Made by a program: the position numbers and the translations under genes
Origin: Zhongshania aquimaris
GTDB taxonomy: Bacteria > Pseudomonadota > Gammaproteobacteria > Pseudomonadales > Spongiibacteraceae
Assembly: GCF_019312595.1 (NCBI RefSeq)
Contig: NZ_JAHWDQ010000001.1
Span: 930,001-994,000 of the forward strand
Reading direction: 5' to 3'
Length of the DNA stretch: 64,000 nucleotides
Notes under the pieces: generated by a model
What the model was told of the DNA's origin: nothing
The model's input: only the letters and a program-made list of their open reading frames with translations
The model's database searches: none
Part shown: positions 35,101-45,072 of the stretch, in pieces
Layout of the letters: each line of letters begins with the position of its first letter
Position numbering within the stretch: position 1 is the first letter of the stretch

Positions 35101-37464
35101 ATGAAATCTACCGAATTACCATGCAGCTTACCGTTAACTCGACACCGTTTTTCGTCACGACATCCACTTCGCTTTAAACACCTAGCATTGGCCGCGGGGA
35201 TTGCCGCTAGCTTGGGCAACACCACCGCAGTGGCACAAACCCAAATGCGAGGAAGCGCCGCCACACTAATGGAGGAAGTGATTGTGACCGCCCGCAAACG
35301 AGAAGAGAACTCGCAGGATGTGCCGATTCTCGTTTCCGCATACAACTCAGATCAACTCGACGCACTTAAAGTCCGCAATATGGAAAGCCTATCTGTCGGC
35401 CTACCCAACGTGTCCCTAGACGATGCTGGAACGGCAAAGGGCTACGCTAACTTCTCGATACGCGGCCTCGGCATAAATAGTTCGATATTGTCAATTGACC
35501 CAACCGTCGGCATTTTTGTCGACGGCGTTTACATGGGCGTTTCCAGCGGCATGGTGTTTGACGTATTCGATCTAGAGAGTGTCGAAGTATTGCGCGGCCC
35601 GCAGGGAACCCTGTTCGGCCGCAATGTGACCGGTGGCGCCATTTTAATGAACACCAAAAAGCCAGGAGATGAGCTTGCCGGCAGCATCAAAGCAGCCGTT
35701 GATGGCGGCGGACCTGGTGGCCTCAACAAGTACCTAATGGGCACAATAGGTGGCCCTGTCACCGACACCGTTGGCGCCAAATTTACCATGTACTTAAACG
35801 ACGATGACGGCTGGTTCGAAAACCAATTAGACGGCGAAGACTTTGGTGCGGCGGAGCAGGAAATGATACGCGGCGTTGTCACTTGGCAAGCCGCCGACAG
35901 CACGGATGTTATCTTTCGTTGGGAGCATGCCAAAAATGATAGCGATGGCCCTGCCGGTCAAAACCACCGCAATGGCGATGGTGTTGAAGCAGCGACAAAT
36001 GCCATCCCCGGCGTCACCTCTAGTTGGGACCGCGACAGCCACGATTTCTCGATTGATGAACGCGGCTTTTACAATACTAAAACCGATTTCATGACCTTGG
36101 AAATTAATCACGATGTCGCCTTTGGCGACGGCACTATCACCAATATCACCGGCTGGCGTACATACGAAGCACAAAGCCTCGGTGATATAGACTCACAACC
36201 GTTCTGGATTTTTCACTCAAGTAGCTGGACCGAACAAGACCAAGTCAGTAATGAGCTGCGCTACACCGGGCGTTTTGCCGAAAAAGCCAACCTAACCACA
36301 GGAATATTCTATTTCAATAGTGACCTCGACTATCACGAGCGCCGTTTATTTGGACCGAATGTATTTACTGCTTCCCCAATCTCCTTCGACGGCGGCGGCA
36401 TTTACGGAGTCGAAACCTGGGCGATATTCAGCTCTTTAGATTACGATGTCACAGAATCGCTAATTCTTAACTTGGGTCTGCGTTATAGCTACGAAGAAAA
36501 AGAAGCTAGGATTGCCACGCTGCCCGCCAACTCGCCATTATTTGGCGACCCGACCTGCAATATTGTTGCGCCATCGCCAAGCGATGCAGCATCTTGTCAG
36601 TTTGATTTTGAGGACAGTGAAGACTGGAGTAACTGGTCTCCTAAAATTGGCATGACCTATCTGCTGTCAGACGACGCGAGGCTCTTTGCACATTGGACTC
36701 GAAGCTTCCGCTCCGGTGGTTACAATCTTCGCAATACCGCTCTACCCACTGACACAATACCTGCGCCCTACGATAGCGAAGATCCAGCTGACATTCCCGG
36801 TCCCTTTGATGAAGAAACCGTGGACAACTTTGAGCTTGGCTTTAAATCTGAATTCGGTCGCAGCCGTTTAAATGCGGCGGTATTTTATAACCAGATCAAA
36901 GATATGCAACGCGAGCTTAACTTCCCTGGTGCGCTGGGTACCAACCAGCTGATCCGAAATACAGCCGACGCACAGATTTTCGGGATCGAAATTGACGGCG
37001 CCATCGCGGTGACAGACAGCCTCCTTCTCACGGCGTCGATCGGCTGGCTAGATGCCGAGTATCAAGATGTAAAAGCCGATCTTAATGGCGACGGCAATAT
37101 CGACAGTCAGGACGAAGATCTCGACTTGCCCCGTGCGCCAGAGTTGACCTACAGCGTGGGAGTAAATCACGACCTCAGCCTCGGCTCTGTTGGTTATATC
37201 GCGTCTCGTATTAGCTACGCATTTCGCGATGAATCAGCCTATACCGACAATAATAAAGGCTTTATCACCGAGCAAAAAATGCTCAATGCTGGCGTAGATT
37301 TCCACACCAATGATGAATCGTGGGTGGTCGGCATCTACGGTAATAATTTACTGGATGACGTGAAGCACGGCGGTGATACGCAGCTACCAGCCAGCATCGG
37401 TGGCACGTTTGCACCGCTCGCCAAAGGTCGAGTACTTGGGCTTGAGGTCACCTACAAATTTTAA
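35101..37464 (+). CDS. TonB-dependent outer membrane receptor
   Basis: A 787-residue receptor. The first 45 residues are a long signal region ending TTAVAQTQ, followed by the TonB box MEEVIVTARKREE, plug blocks FSIRGLGINSS, IDPTVGIFVDGVYMG and LRGPQGTLFGRNVTGGAI, and a barrel ending LGLEVTYKF with the terminal Phe required for outer membrane insertion. It resembles the first receptor in the window in plan but is a different sequence. Placement before an acyl-CoA ligase, an MDR protein and two SDRs suggests import of a hydrophobic organic substrate. Confidence 0.94.
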   Translation: MKSTELPCSLPLTRHRFSSRHPLRFKHLALAAGIAASLGNTTAVAQTQMRGSAATLMEEVIVTARKREENSQDVPILVSAYNSDQLDALKVRNMESLSVGLPNVSLDDAGTAKGYANFSIRGLGINSSILSIDPTVGIFVDGVYMGVSSGMVFDVFDLESVEVLRGPQGTLFGRNVTGGAILMNTKKPGDELAGSIKAAVDGGGPGGLNKYLMGTIGGPVTDTVGAKFTMYLNDDDGWFENQLDGEDFGAAEQEMIRGVVTWQAADSTDVIFRWEHAKNDSDGPAGQNHRNGDGVEAATNAIPGVTSSWDRDSHDFSIDERGFYNTKTDFMTLEINHDVAFGDGTITNITGWRTYEAQSLGDIDSQPFWIFHSSSWTEQDQVSNELRYTGRFAEKANLTTGIFYFNSDLDYHERRLFGPNVFTASPISFDGGGIYGVETWAIFSSLDYDVTESLILNLGLRYSYEEKEARIATLPANSPLFGDPTCNIVAPSPSDAASCQFDFEDSEDWSNWSPKIGMTYLLSDDARLFAHWTRSFRSGGYNLRNTALPTDTIPAPYDSEDPADIPGPFDEETVDNFELGFKSEFGRSRLNAAVFYNQIKDMQRELNFPGALGTNQLIRNTADAQIFGIEIDGAIAVTDSLLLTASIGWLDAEYQDVKADLNGDGNIDSQDEDLDLPRAPELTYSVGVNHDLSLGSVGYIASRISYAFRDESAYTDNNKGFITEQKMLNAGVDFHTNDESWVVGIYGNNLLDDVKHGGDTQLPASIGGTFAPLAKGRVLGLEVTYKF

Positions 37465-37506
37465 ACAGCTGCGCTAAGTAAGTTTAGATCTCCCAGGAAG
37501 GCCATT

Positions 37507-37576
37507 CGCGGCGTCTCTCTTTTTACCTGACAACATATTCTATTGTTAGGTACAAAAGAGAAACACCGCGCTTTTT
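37507..37576. repeat. Long imperfect inverted repeat with T tract
   Basis: A 27-bp left arm (37507-37533) pairs with 37543-37570 at most positions: CGCGGCGTCTCTC against a right arm ending GAGAAACACCGCG, and ACCTGACAA against TTGTTAGGT. The loop is about 9 nt, followed by a T5 run (37572-37576). It works as a strong terminator after the receptor, though the arm length is more like a small palindromic mobile element. Confidence 0.65.
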
Positions 37577-37640
37577 ACCTCGCAAAAATCTTATCAAAAA
37601 TGCACTTCTCAACGCGACCCACAACCGATGGTAGCTAGCA

Positions 37641-39221
37641 ATGAACGACACCAATACTGTAGTTAACCTACTCGAACACGCCTTTACCACCTACCCCGAT
37701 AAGCCGGCATTTACATGCCTAGGAAAAACGCTAACGTATAAAGAGCTGGATTCCCTAAGTAGCCAATTCGCTATATTTCTGCAAACCCAAACAGATTTAA
37801 AACCCGGCGACAGACTCGCTATTCAGTTACCCAATTTATTACAGTACCCGGTTGCCGCTTTCGGTGCTATGCGCGCGGGTATTGTGATCGTCAACACCAA
37901 CCCGCTATACACTCCGCGAGAAATGCAACACCAGTTTTCTGATTCCGGCGCCAAAGCGCTAGTGACACTGGCATCGCAAAAAGCAGTCTTAGAGACGGTC
38001 GCCAAAAACACCCAAATTCAGACAGTCATCCTTACCGACGTAGGCGATTTGCACAGTGCCATCGCAGCTGGCGCAAACAGCCAGTCGATGCCCAAATCGG
38101 GTTTGCTCAGTGAGGTGGGGTTTCGCGATGCTCTGGCAGCTGGCGCAAATGCGGACTTTACTGCTGTAGCACTCGAGCCTCACTCACTCGCGCTTCTTCA
38201 ATACACCGGAGGCACGACGGGTGTTGCCAAGGGCGCCATGCTCGCCCACCAAAACCTTGTCGCCAATGCGCGCCAATGTATCGCGCAATCCACCGCCTAT
38301 TTCAATGAAGGGGCAGAAACCTATGTGGCGGCATTGCCGCTTTATCATATCTATGCTTTTACAGTACAAATGCTCACCCTCATATTCCGTGGTGGCCACA
38401 ACATACTAATACCTGATCCGCGGAATACCGACGCATTGGTCGAGGCGGTAAAACCTTATGCCTTTACCGGCTTTCCGGGCATTAGCACCCTCTTTGCCAG
38501 CCTTTGTAACAATCCGTCCTTTCAACAACTGAACTTTAGCGCCTTAAAAAGCACCTCTGCCGGCGGCATGGCACTCAGCGAAAAAGTAGCCACCCAATGG
38601 AAGGCATTGACTGGCATTGAAATCGCTGAGGGTTACGGCATGACAGAATCGTCACCGGTTATTTCATCCAATCCACCAGGGCGTATCCAGTCGGGGACCA
38701 TCGGCATACCGGTACCCGGTACCGAGGTTCGCATTATTGATCGCGAAGGTAACACGCTGCCAGACGGGAAAGCCGGAGAGCTGTGTGTACGCGGCCCGCA
38801 GGTCATGCAAGGTTACTGGCAGCGTCCCGAAGCCACCGCAGAAGTAGTATCGGATGACGGCTGGCTGCGCACCGGCGATATTGCCATTCGTCAGCAAGAT
38901 GGTTATCTCAAATTGGTCGACCGCTTAAAAGACATCATTCTGGTGTCTGGATTTAATGTGTATCCCAATGAGATTGAAGAGGTAGCGAGCAGTTACCCAG
39001 ATATTTTAGAGTGCGCCGCCATCAGTGTTCCCGATTCGCAATCTGGCGAGGCCATTAAACTTTTTGTGGTGCCCACGAGTAATCGTTTCGACGCCGATCG
39101 CTTACGCGATTACCTACGCACCCAGCTCACGCCTTATAAAGTGCCTAAACATATAGCACTTATCGATGAACTACCTAAAAGCAATGTTGGCAAAATACTG
39201 CGTCGCGAGTTGCGCGACTAA
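37641..39221 (+). CDS. Long-chain acyl-CoA synthetase (FadD-like)
   Basis: A 526-residue AMP-forming ligase that activates a carboxylic acid to its CoA thioester. The AMP-binding P-loop is LLQYTGGTTGVAKGAMLAHQ; other motifs are GYGMTESSPV, DGWLRTGDIAIRQQDGYLKL, the hinge DRLKDIILVSGFNVYPNEIE and the catalytic Lys in PKSNVGKILRREL. Length is slightly shorter than FadD (about 560). It starts the FadD-MDR-SDR-SDR run behind the TonB receptor. Confidence 0.94.
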   Translation: MNDTNTVVNLLEHAFTTYPDKPAFTCLGKTLTYKELDSLSSQFAIFLQTQTDLKPGDRLAIQLPNLLQYPVAAFGAMRAGIVIVNTNPLYTPREMQHQFSDSGAKALVTLASQKAVLETVAKNTQIQTVILTDVGDLHSAIAAGANSQSMPKSGLLSEVGFRDALAAGANADFTAVALEPHSLALLQYTGGTTGVAKGAMLAHQNLVANARQCIAQSTAYFNEGAETYVAALPLYHIYAFTVQMLTLIFRGGHNILIPDPRNTDALVEAVKPYAFTGFPGISTLFASLCNNPSFQQLNFSALKSTSAGGMALSEKVATQWKALTGIEIAEGYGMTESSPVISSNPPGRIQSGTIGIPVPGTEVRIIDREGNTLPDGKAGELCVRGPQVMQGYWQRPEATAEVVSDDGWLRTGDIAIRQQDGYLKLVDRLKDIILVSGFNVYPNEIEEVASSYPDILECAAISVPDSQSGEAIKLFVVPTSNRFDADRLRDYLRTQLTPYKVPKHIALIDELPKSNVGKILRRELRD

Positions 39222-39281
39222 AACCCAACGGGGTATGCGCAGCGTCCCCTTTTTATTTATACACGATCGAAGTTGAAAATT

Positions 39282-40259
39282 ATGAAAGCTATTATTTGCA
39301 AACACTACGCGCCAATCCAGGAACTTGTTTACCAAGACATACCCGATCCAATACCTGAGGCCAACGAAGTGGTGGTGGCGGTCAAAGCAGCCGGCGTTAA
39401 CTTCCCCGATGCGCTAATCGTACAGGGCCTATATCAAGATAAGCCCGCACTGCCCTTTACCCCCGGCCTTGAATTCGCAGGCGAAATTCTAAGCTGCGGA
39501 AAGGATGTGACACGACTCACCGCCGGCACCCGAGTACTCGGTTTTAGCGCGGGCTACGGCGCCTATGCCGAGCAGGTGAAATGCCATGCGACCAGCGTTG
39601 TTGCCATCCCCGATGATATGCCCTTTGTCGACGCAGCCAATTTGGTCTGTGCTCACGGCACTGCTCAGCACGCACTCCGGCAACGCGCAAACATTCAGCC
39701 TGGTGAAACCCTGGTCGTACTCGGTGCAGCGGGTGGCACAGGCATCGCCGCGGTGCAGATTGGCAAAGCAATCGGCGCAAGAGTAATTGCCGTGTGCTCT
39801 AGCGCAGAAAAGCTGGAAATTGCCAAAGCCAATGGTGCTGATGAGCTGGTTAATTACAGCGAGCAAGATTTAAAAGCTGAATTGAAGCGCATCACCCAAG
39901 GCAAAGGTGTAGACGTCGTATTTGACCCAGTTGGCGGCGATGCCTTTAACATTTGTTCGCGCTGCATGGCACGCAATGGCCGCTTACTGGTGATCGGATT
40001 CGCCAGCGGCGAGATTCCCAAGCTGCCCGTTAATTTAACGCTAGTAAAAGAATATTCGCTTATCGGTGTATTTTGGGGAAGCTTTACCCAGCATGAACCC
40101 CAGGTCTTTGCCAACAATCTCAAAGAGTTATTTCAGTGGTATCGCAATCGGCAAATCAAGGTTATTACCGACGCCGAATTGCCCTTAGCCGAAGCCGTTG
40201 ACGCTTTGCAAATGATGGTTGAACGCAAAGTGAAGGGCAAAGTGGTTCTGCTGCCCTAA
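39282..40259 (+). CDS. NADPH:quinone oxidoreductase-like MDR protein
   Basis: About 325 residues of the medium-chain dehydrogenase/reductase family, quinone oxidoreductase branch without structural zinc. The GroES-like N-terminal half has VKAAGVNFPDALIVQGLYQ, and the NADP-binding motif is LGAAGGTGIAAVQIGKAIGA. It may reduce an enoyl or quinone group. I take ATG 39282 rather than the TTG at 39273. It follows the acyl-CoA ligase by 60 bp. Confidence 0.91.
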   Translation: MKAIICKHYAPIQELVYQDIPDPIPEANEVVVAVKAAGVNFPDALIVQGLYQDKPALPFTPGLEFAGEILSCGKDVTRLTAGTRVLGFSAGYGAYAEQVKCHATSVVAIPDDMPFVDAANLVCAHGTAQHALRQRANIQPGETLVVLGAAGGTGIAAVQIGKAIGARVIAVCSSAEKLEIAKANGADELVNYSEQDLKAELKRITQGKGVDVVFDPVGGDAFNICSRCMARNGRLLVIGFASGEIPKLPVNLTLVKEYSLIGVFWGSFTQHEPQVFANNLKELFQWYRNRQIKVITDAELPLAEAVDALQMMVERKVKGKVVLLP

Positions 40260-40312
40260 GACTTAAAATACTGAATATCTAAACCAAATTTATACGTAAT
40301 TGGAAAATCATA

Positions 40313-41077
40313 ATGAGTACATCCCTATTCGATCTCAGCGGCAAAATAGCCCTAGTCACCGGCGCCAGTCGCGGTATTGGTGAAGCCATCGCAAAGTTAC
40401 TAGCCAAACATGGTGCCCACGTCATTGTTTCAAGTCGAAAAATAGATGACTGTCAGTCGGTAGTTCAAGCTATCCGAGCGTCAGCTGGTAAAGCTGAGGC
40501 GATAGCCTGTCACGTAGGGTCAATGGAAGATATTGCCACGCTGTTTGAAACAATTAAAACGCGTCACGGTAAGCTCGACATTTTGGTCAACAATGCAGCA
40601 GCGAATCCCTACTACGGCAATATTCTCGACACTGACCTCAATGCCTTTAACAAAACCGTCGAGGTCAATATTCGCGGTTATTTCTTCATGACGATCGAGG
40701 CCTGCAAATTGATGCGCGAACAAGGCCGCGGAGCTATCGTTAACACCGCCTCAGTCAACGCGCTGCAACCGGCCGAACTGCAAGGCATCTACTCCATCAG
40801 CAAAGCCGCCGTGGTGAATATGACTAAATCCTTTGCCAAAGAGTGCGGACCACTGGGAATCCGCGTCAACGCCCTGTTGCCCGGTTTAACAAAAACTCGC
40901 TTTGCCGGCGCCCTGTTTCAACAGCAAGCATTAGTTGAACAAGTGGTTGGCGCGATCCCTCTGCGCCGTCACGCCGAACCCGAGGAGATGGCCGGAACCG
41001 TGCTGTATCTGGCGTCGGATGCCGCTAGTTACACCAATGGCGAATGTATTGTTGTGGATGGTGGTTTGACAATTTAG
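40313..41077 (+). CDS. Short-chain dehydrogenase/reductase
   Basis: A 254-residue classical SDR: cofactor motif TGASRGIG, NNAAAN, catalytic Ser in NTASVNALQP and YSISKAA (YxxxK), and a C-terminal EECIVVDGG-like end (NGECIVVDGGLTI). The presence of Arg after the glycine motif (SSRKIDD) suggests NADP(H) preference. It lies 53 bp after the MDR gene and 47 bp before the second SDR, so the four genes are likely one transcript. Confidence 0.93.
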   Translation: MSTSLFDLSGKIALVTGASRGIGEAIAKLLAKHGAHVIVSSRKIDDCQSVVQAIRASAGKAEAIACHVGSMEDIATLFETIKTRHGKLDILVNNAAANPYYGNILDTDLNAFNKTVEVNIRGYFFMTIEACKLMREQGRGAIVNTASVNALQPAELQGIYSISKAAVVNMTKSFAKECGPLGIRVNALLPGLTKTRFAGALFQQQALVEQVVGAIPLRRHAEPEEMAGTVLYLASDAASYTNGECIVVDGGLTI

Positions 41078-41124
41078 CCACGCGGATTCAAGCATTTCTT
41101 ACAAATGGTGCACGGGAGTCAAAC

Positions 41125-41886
41125 ATGAACACTGAAGACTTTAACGACAAAGTTATTTTAATCACTGGCGCAGCTGGCGGCTTCGGTCGGCTGCTTGTGG
41201 AGCGCTTTGCCAATGCGGGCAGCAAGTTAGTGCTCTCGGACCAAATCCTTGAATCACTCGACGATTTTGCCGAACCCTTCCGAAATCGAGGTTGCGATAT
41301 CGTCACGCAGCGCTGTGATGTATCTATAGAGGCGGATGTTCGCTCCCTCGTAGAAACCGCTGTGGCGCGCTACGGCAGACTAGATATCGCCATCAACAAT
41401 GCGGGCATGTCGAGCCCGATGAAGTCGCTAATTGACACTGAAGAAGCCGACCTAGATATTAATTTTGCGGTTAACACCAAAGGCGTTTTTTTCGGATTGA
41501 AGTACCAAATTCGACAAATGCTAACTCAGTCTGAGGGCGGCACGATACTCAATGTCGCGTCCATGGCAGGCTTGGGTGGCGCGCCCAAATTAACGGCCTA
41601 TTGCGCAGCTAAACATGCGGTGGTTGGGATTAGCAAAACTGCAGCGCTGGAATATGCAAAACACAATATACGGGTCAATGCGATCTGTCCGTATTTCAGC
41701 CCGACACCCTTAGTCACCGACGGCATGGATGAGTCTATGCAGGGTTTGCTAGCAAAAGGCTCGCCCATGAAGCGCCTAGGAGCACCAGACGAAATCGTCG
41801 CCGCCATGGTAATGATGGTGGCGCCGGAGAACAGCTATCTTAACGGACAAGCGATTGCCGTTGATGGCGGCGCCTCCGCTCGGTAA
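41125..41886 (+). CDS. Short-chain dehydrogenase/reductase, NAD type
   Basis: About 253 residues from ATG 41125, with GGGAG upstream; the long open frame to 41044 overlaps the previous SDR. Motifs are ITGAAGGFGRLL, an acidic residue after strand 2 (VLSDQIL, pointing to NAD), NNAGMSSP, VASMAGLGG and YCAAKHA with the catalytic Tyr and Lys. The end NGQAIAVDGGASAR is typical. It closes the plus-strand run of the catabolic island. Confidence 0.93.
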   Translation: MNTEDFNDKVILITGAAGGFGRLLVERFANAGSKLVLSDQILESLDDFAEPFRNRGCDIVTQRCDVSIEADVRSLVETAVARYGRLDIAINNAGMSSPMKSLIDTEEADLDINFAVNTKGVFFGLKYQIRQMLTQSEGGTILNVASMAGLGGAPKLTAYCAAKHAVVGISKTAALEYAKHNIRVNAICPYFSPTPLVTDGMDESMQGLLAKGSPMKRLGAPDEIVAAMVMMVAPENSYLNGQAIAVDGGASAR

Positions 41887-41970
41887 ACACGTTTATAGAC
41901 AGCTATCGCGATGGCGATGCGGGGTAACGATGGCGCCGGCCTCGCCGCCACAATCCATCACGACGCGGTT

Positions 41971-43431
41971 TCAAGACCAGCCTATATCGCGCTCTAATTG
42001 CGCGGCAAGACCGAACAGCGTCGCCTCGTCATTCATCCGACCAGTAAATTGCATCCCTATCGGCAAACCGTCACTGCTGTTGTGCAGGGGCACTGACATG
42101 CCCGGCAAGCCGGTGATGTTCCCCATGATGGTGAACGCCATTTTTGCGAGTACCGGTGTGGCCATCTGCTCAACTAATCCCGCGCTAAATAACCATTTAC
42201 CCACATTAATTCGATGAGAAGCCAACATCAGTAGCTCTTCAATACGACTGTTAGGCAATACGCCGTGGGGCACTGCGGGCGTGGGCACGGTTGGGCAAAG
42301 CATGACATCGTGATGCTCCAGCAACCGTCCCATCGCAAGCTGAATGTCATGCCACCCTTTTTTGGCGGCTACCAAATCTGCCGCACTTAAAGAGCGCCCG
42401 ATCATCGCCATATTTTTAGTTGCCGGCTCGAATTTTGCGACACAAGCTTTACCGTACAGTCGACTGTAGAGTGCGACCATCGCTGCCACCTCGCCACAGA
42501 CCACCACAAAAAAGTCGCGCCAAAACCGGTCAATATGAATATCAGGCTCACACTCAATGACCTCATGACCGAGATCACGCAGCTGCTGCGCTGTTTTACT
42601 CAGCGCGGCGTCTACCTCGGGATCGAGTAAGGTATTTACCAGCGGTTTGCGACTCAGGGCAATTCGAAGCGGTTTTGGATCGCGGGTAGTCGCCGATAAG
42701 AACGTAGCGCTTGGCAGCGCAATATTATAGGGAGCGCCAATCTCGTGGCCGCTGCTACAATCCAACATTGCCGCGCTGTCTCTCACACTACGCGTCAACA
42801 CATGCTCCGCAACGGCGCCCTGCCAATCCTCGCCTTGATCAGGGCCCAAGGGGTTACGGCCTCTGGAGGGCTTTAAACCGAACACGCCGCACCAAGAGGC
42901 GGGAAACCGGATGGAACCGCCGCCGTCACCACCGTGTGCCATCGGTACAATGCCAGCTGCCACCGCAGCCGCACTGCCACCCGACGAACCACCAGTGCTA
43001 TAGCCCAACTTGCGGGGATTGTGGCTAGCCCCGTGGGCTTTTGGTTCGGTGGTGATTATGAGTCCAAATTCGGGGGTATTGGTTTTGGCGAATATATTCA
43101 CACCACTGGCTTTGTAGCGACGCACTATCTCGCTGTCATAACCAGGCACTACCGCCACCCCCCGACTGCCCATGGTCATAGGTTCACCGGCAAACGCAGC
43201 CAGTAAGTCCTTTAGTACAAAAGGCACCCCGGTGAACGGCCCCTGGGGTAGGCCATCTTTAATATACTGGTAAGCTCGGTCATCGAAACGATGAATAATC
43301 GCGTTGATCGCAGGGTTAATCTCATTGGCGCGGGCAATGGCTGCATCGAGCAACTCCGCAGGTGTCACCTCACCAGCCTTGACTAAATTCGCCATACCCA
43401 GGGCATCGTATTCACCGTATTCTTTAAACAT
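41971..43431 (-). CDS. Amidase signature family enzyme
   Basis: A 486-residue amidase. The Ser-cisSer-Lys triad can be placed: Lys74 in [10 protein letters not shown], Ser150 in [14 protein letters not shown] and nucleophile Ser173 in [14 protein letters not shown]. It hydrolyses a carboxylic amide in the cytoplasm (no signal peptide). It converges on the SDR gene with an 84-bp gap and is possibly part of the same catabolic locus. Substrate unknown. Confidence 0.93.
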   Translation of the reverse strand: MFKEYGEYDALGMANLVKAGEVTPAELLDAAIARANEINPAINAIIHRFDDRAYQYIKDGLPQGPFTGVPFVLKDLLAAFAGEPMTMGSRGVAVVPGYDSEIVRRYKASGVNIFAKTNTPEFGLIITTEPKAHGASHNPRKLGYSTGGSSGGSAAAVAAGIVPMAHGGDGGGSIRFPASWCGVFGLKPSRGRNPLGPDQGEDWQGAVAEHVLTRSVRDSAAMLDCSSGHEIGAPYNIALPSATFLSATTRDPKPLRIALSRKPLVNTLLDPEVDAALSKTAQQLRDLGHEVIECEPDIHIDRFWRDFFVVVCGEVAAMVALYSRLYGKACVAKFEPATKNMAMIGRSLSAADLVAAKKGWHDIQLAMGRLLEHHDVMLCPTVPTPAVPHGVLPNSRIEELLMLASHRINVGKWLFSAGLVEQMATPVLAKMAFTIMGNITGLPGMSVPLHNSSDGLPIGMQFTGRMNDEATLFGLAAQLERDIGWS

Positions 43432-43642
43432 TCATTACTCCCCGTTTTATTCTTCTAATGCCCACCGGCATGCCCCGTTTGCCAAGAATAATTAAATAAT
43501 CAAAATGCCTTTGGCCGAACAGACAAAATCGCGCTACAGTATTCAGTCTGGGTATACGGAAAAACAATCTCCCCAGAGCTAACATTCCTGTGTGGATGTT
43601 ATACGCAAGACCTTTACTTCATAACAATACAAGGTTGTAGCT

Positions 43643-43897
43643 ATGCCGCTATCTAATGACGTTCTTGACGAAATACGCGTACTCACCCAATTTAACCCCG
43701 CCTCCGCACTGGAAGGCATCAAGGTACATCATACCGCCGACGCAAGCACCATTGCGGCCACCCAGCGGCTTTTTGACAAAGACTTAATCACCCTGCCAGA
43801 CGGTGGCTACCTCACTAATAGTGGTGTCGAAGTCATTCGCCATTTAGACAGCCTGATTACTGTCTTACAATGCAAAAAAGAAGCTGTTGCCGGCTGA
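43643..43897 (+). CDS. TIGR02647 family protein
   Basis: An 84-residue protein matching a small conserved family of gammaproteobacteria (TIGR02647) in length and wording: MPLSNDVLDEIRVLTQFNPA, ATQRLFDKDLITLPDGGYLT, VEVIRHLDSLITVL. Function is not known; the C-terminal part resembles a small winged helix. It stands alone ahead of a hairpin. Confidence 0.88.
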   Translation: MPLSNDVLDEIRVLTQFNPASALEGIKVHHTADASTIAATQRLFDKDLITLPDGGYLTNSGVEVIRHLDSLITVLQCKKEAVAG

Positions 43898-43912
43898 TTA
43901 CTAGGAAATACT

Positions 43913-43949
43913 GGTCGGTAAATAGCTCGCCATCACCCTATTTCCGACC
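43913..43949 (+). terminator. Hairpin after the TIGR02647 gene
   Basis: GGTCGGTAAATAG (43913-43925) pairs with CTATTTCCGACC (43938-43949) with one bulged base. There is no T tract, so termination efficiency is uncertain. Confidence 0.5.
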
Positions 43950-44030
43950 GGGATACTATTAATGACATGACGTGAATTACCCGTCCTTTTTCAGCTACAC
44001 TCTCGTCTCGCCCAAAAATCAGAGCACCAC

Positions 44031-45029
44031 ATGGATCCCCTTACCCAAGGCTTACTTGGCGCGGTTGCTGTTCGCAACTCCCGCAATCGCAGCGCACAAC
44101 GCGGCGTCGCCGTCGCACTCGGTTTTTTTGCGGGTATGGCCGCCGACCTAGACGTGCTTATTCGCTCGAGTAGTGACTCATTATTGTTTCTTGAATACCA
44201 TCGCCAATTCACCCACTCGCTTACTTTTATTCCCTTGGGCGGCCTAATTTGCGGCTTGGTTTTGCACTATTTGATAGGGCGGCGAGGCCACCTCAGCTGG
44301 CCGCAAAGCGTTTTATTTTGCACACTGGGTTACGCCACCCATGCACTACTCGATGCCTGCACCACCTATGGTACCCAACTATTTTGGCCGTTTAGTAACG
44401 AGCGCGTAGCGTGGAACGTCATGTCGATTATCGACCCACTCTATACCTTGCCCATCGCCGGGTTGCTGTTGCTCAGCCTACGTAAACACTGGCAGTGGGC
44501 TGCGTCGGTAGCACTTTTTTGGGTCATTGCCTATCCATGCCTGGGTTGGTGGCAACGAGATCGCGCCGAAGCGCTTGGCTACCAACTGGCCTCCAGCCGC
44601 GGCCATCTCGTTCGCAGCTTGGAGGCAAAACCCTCCTTCGGCAACATCCTGCTCTGGAAAATTGTGTATCGCACTGACGATGCCTTTTACGTGGACGCAG
44701 TCCGCGTCGGCAGGACAACAAAGATTTTCCCCGGCGACAGCATCCCTGTGCTGACACTGAACTCAGACTTACCGTGGCTTATTTCAACAAGCCGCCAAGC
44801 CGCAGATATTGAGCGCTTTCGCTGGTTTTCTAAAGGCTATATCGCACTAGACCCAAACAACCCGTCGCGCATTATTGATATTCGCTATTCTCTCCTGCCC
44901 AATGAACTGGATGCACTTTGGAGTATCGAACTGTCACCAGATTCGCCAAATAGTCACGTGCAATTTCAAACACACCGTAGTGATGGCCAAGCGAAACTGC
45001 AGCAGTTCTGGCAAATGCTAAGCGAGTAA
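44031..45029 (+). CDS. Membrane-bound metal-dependent hydrolase (YdjM/DUF457 type)
   Basis: A 332-residue protein. The N-terminus [15 protein letters not shown] with later [10 protein letters not shown] and [20 protein letters not shown] gives the His/Asp pattern of the YdjM-like putative metal-dependent membrane hydrolases. Four or five membrane segments occupy residues 25-170; the C-terminal 160 residues are soluble. The catalytic role is predicted only by family. No LexA-type box was found upstream, although YdjM is LexA-controlled in E. coli. Confidence 0.88.
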   Translation: MDPLTQGLLGAVAVRNSRNRSAQRGVAVALGFFAGMAADLDVLIRSSSDSLLFLEYHRQFTHSLTFIPLGGLICGLVLHYLIGRRGHLSWPQSVLFCTLGYATHALLDACTTYGTQLFWPFSNERVAWNVMSIIDPLYTLPIAGLLLLSLRKHWQWAASVALFWVIAYPCLGWWQRDRAEALGYQLASSRGHLVRSLEAKPSFGNILLWKIVYRTDDAFYVDAVRVGRTTKIFPGDSIPVLTLNSDLPWLISTSRQAADIERFRWFSKGYIALDPNNPSRIIDIRYSLLPNELDALWSIELSPDSPNSHVQFQTHRSDGQAKLQQFWQMLSE

Positions 45030-45072
45030 CATCTCGCCAACACCCTGCGCAACAAACAATACGGATTTACTC

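Noticed and set aside
43898-44030. LexA box upstream of the YdjM-like gene
   Set aside because: No CTGT-N8-ACAG sequence was found; only a hairpin of the preceding gene is present.
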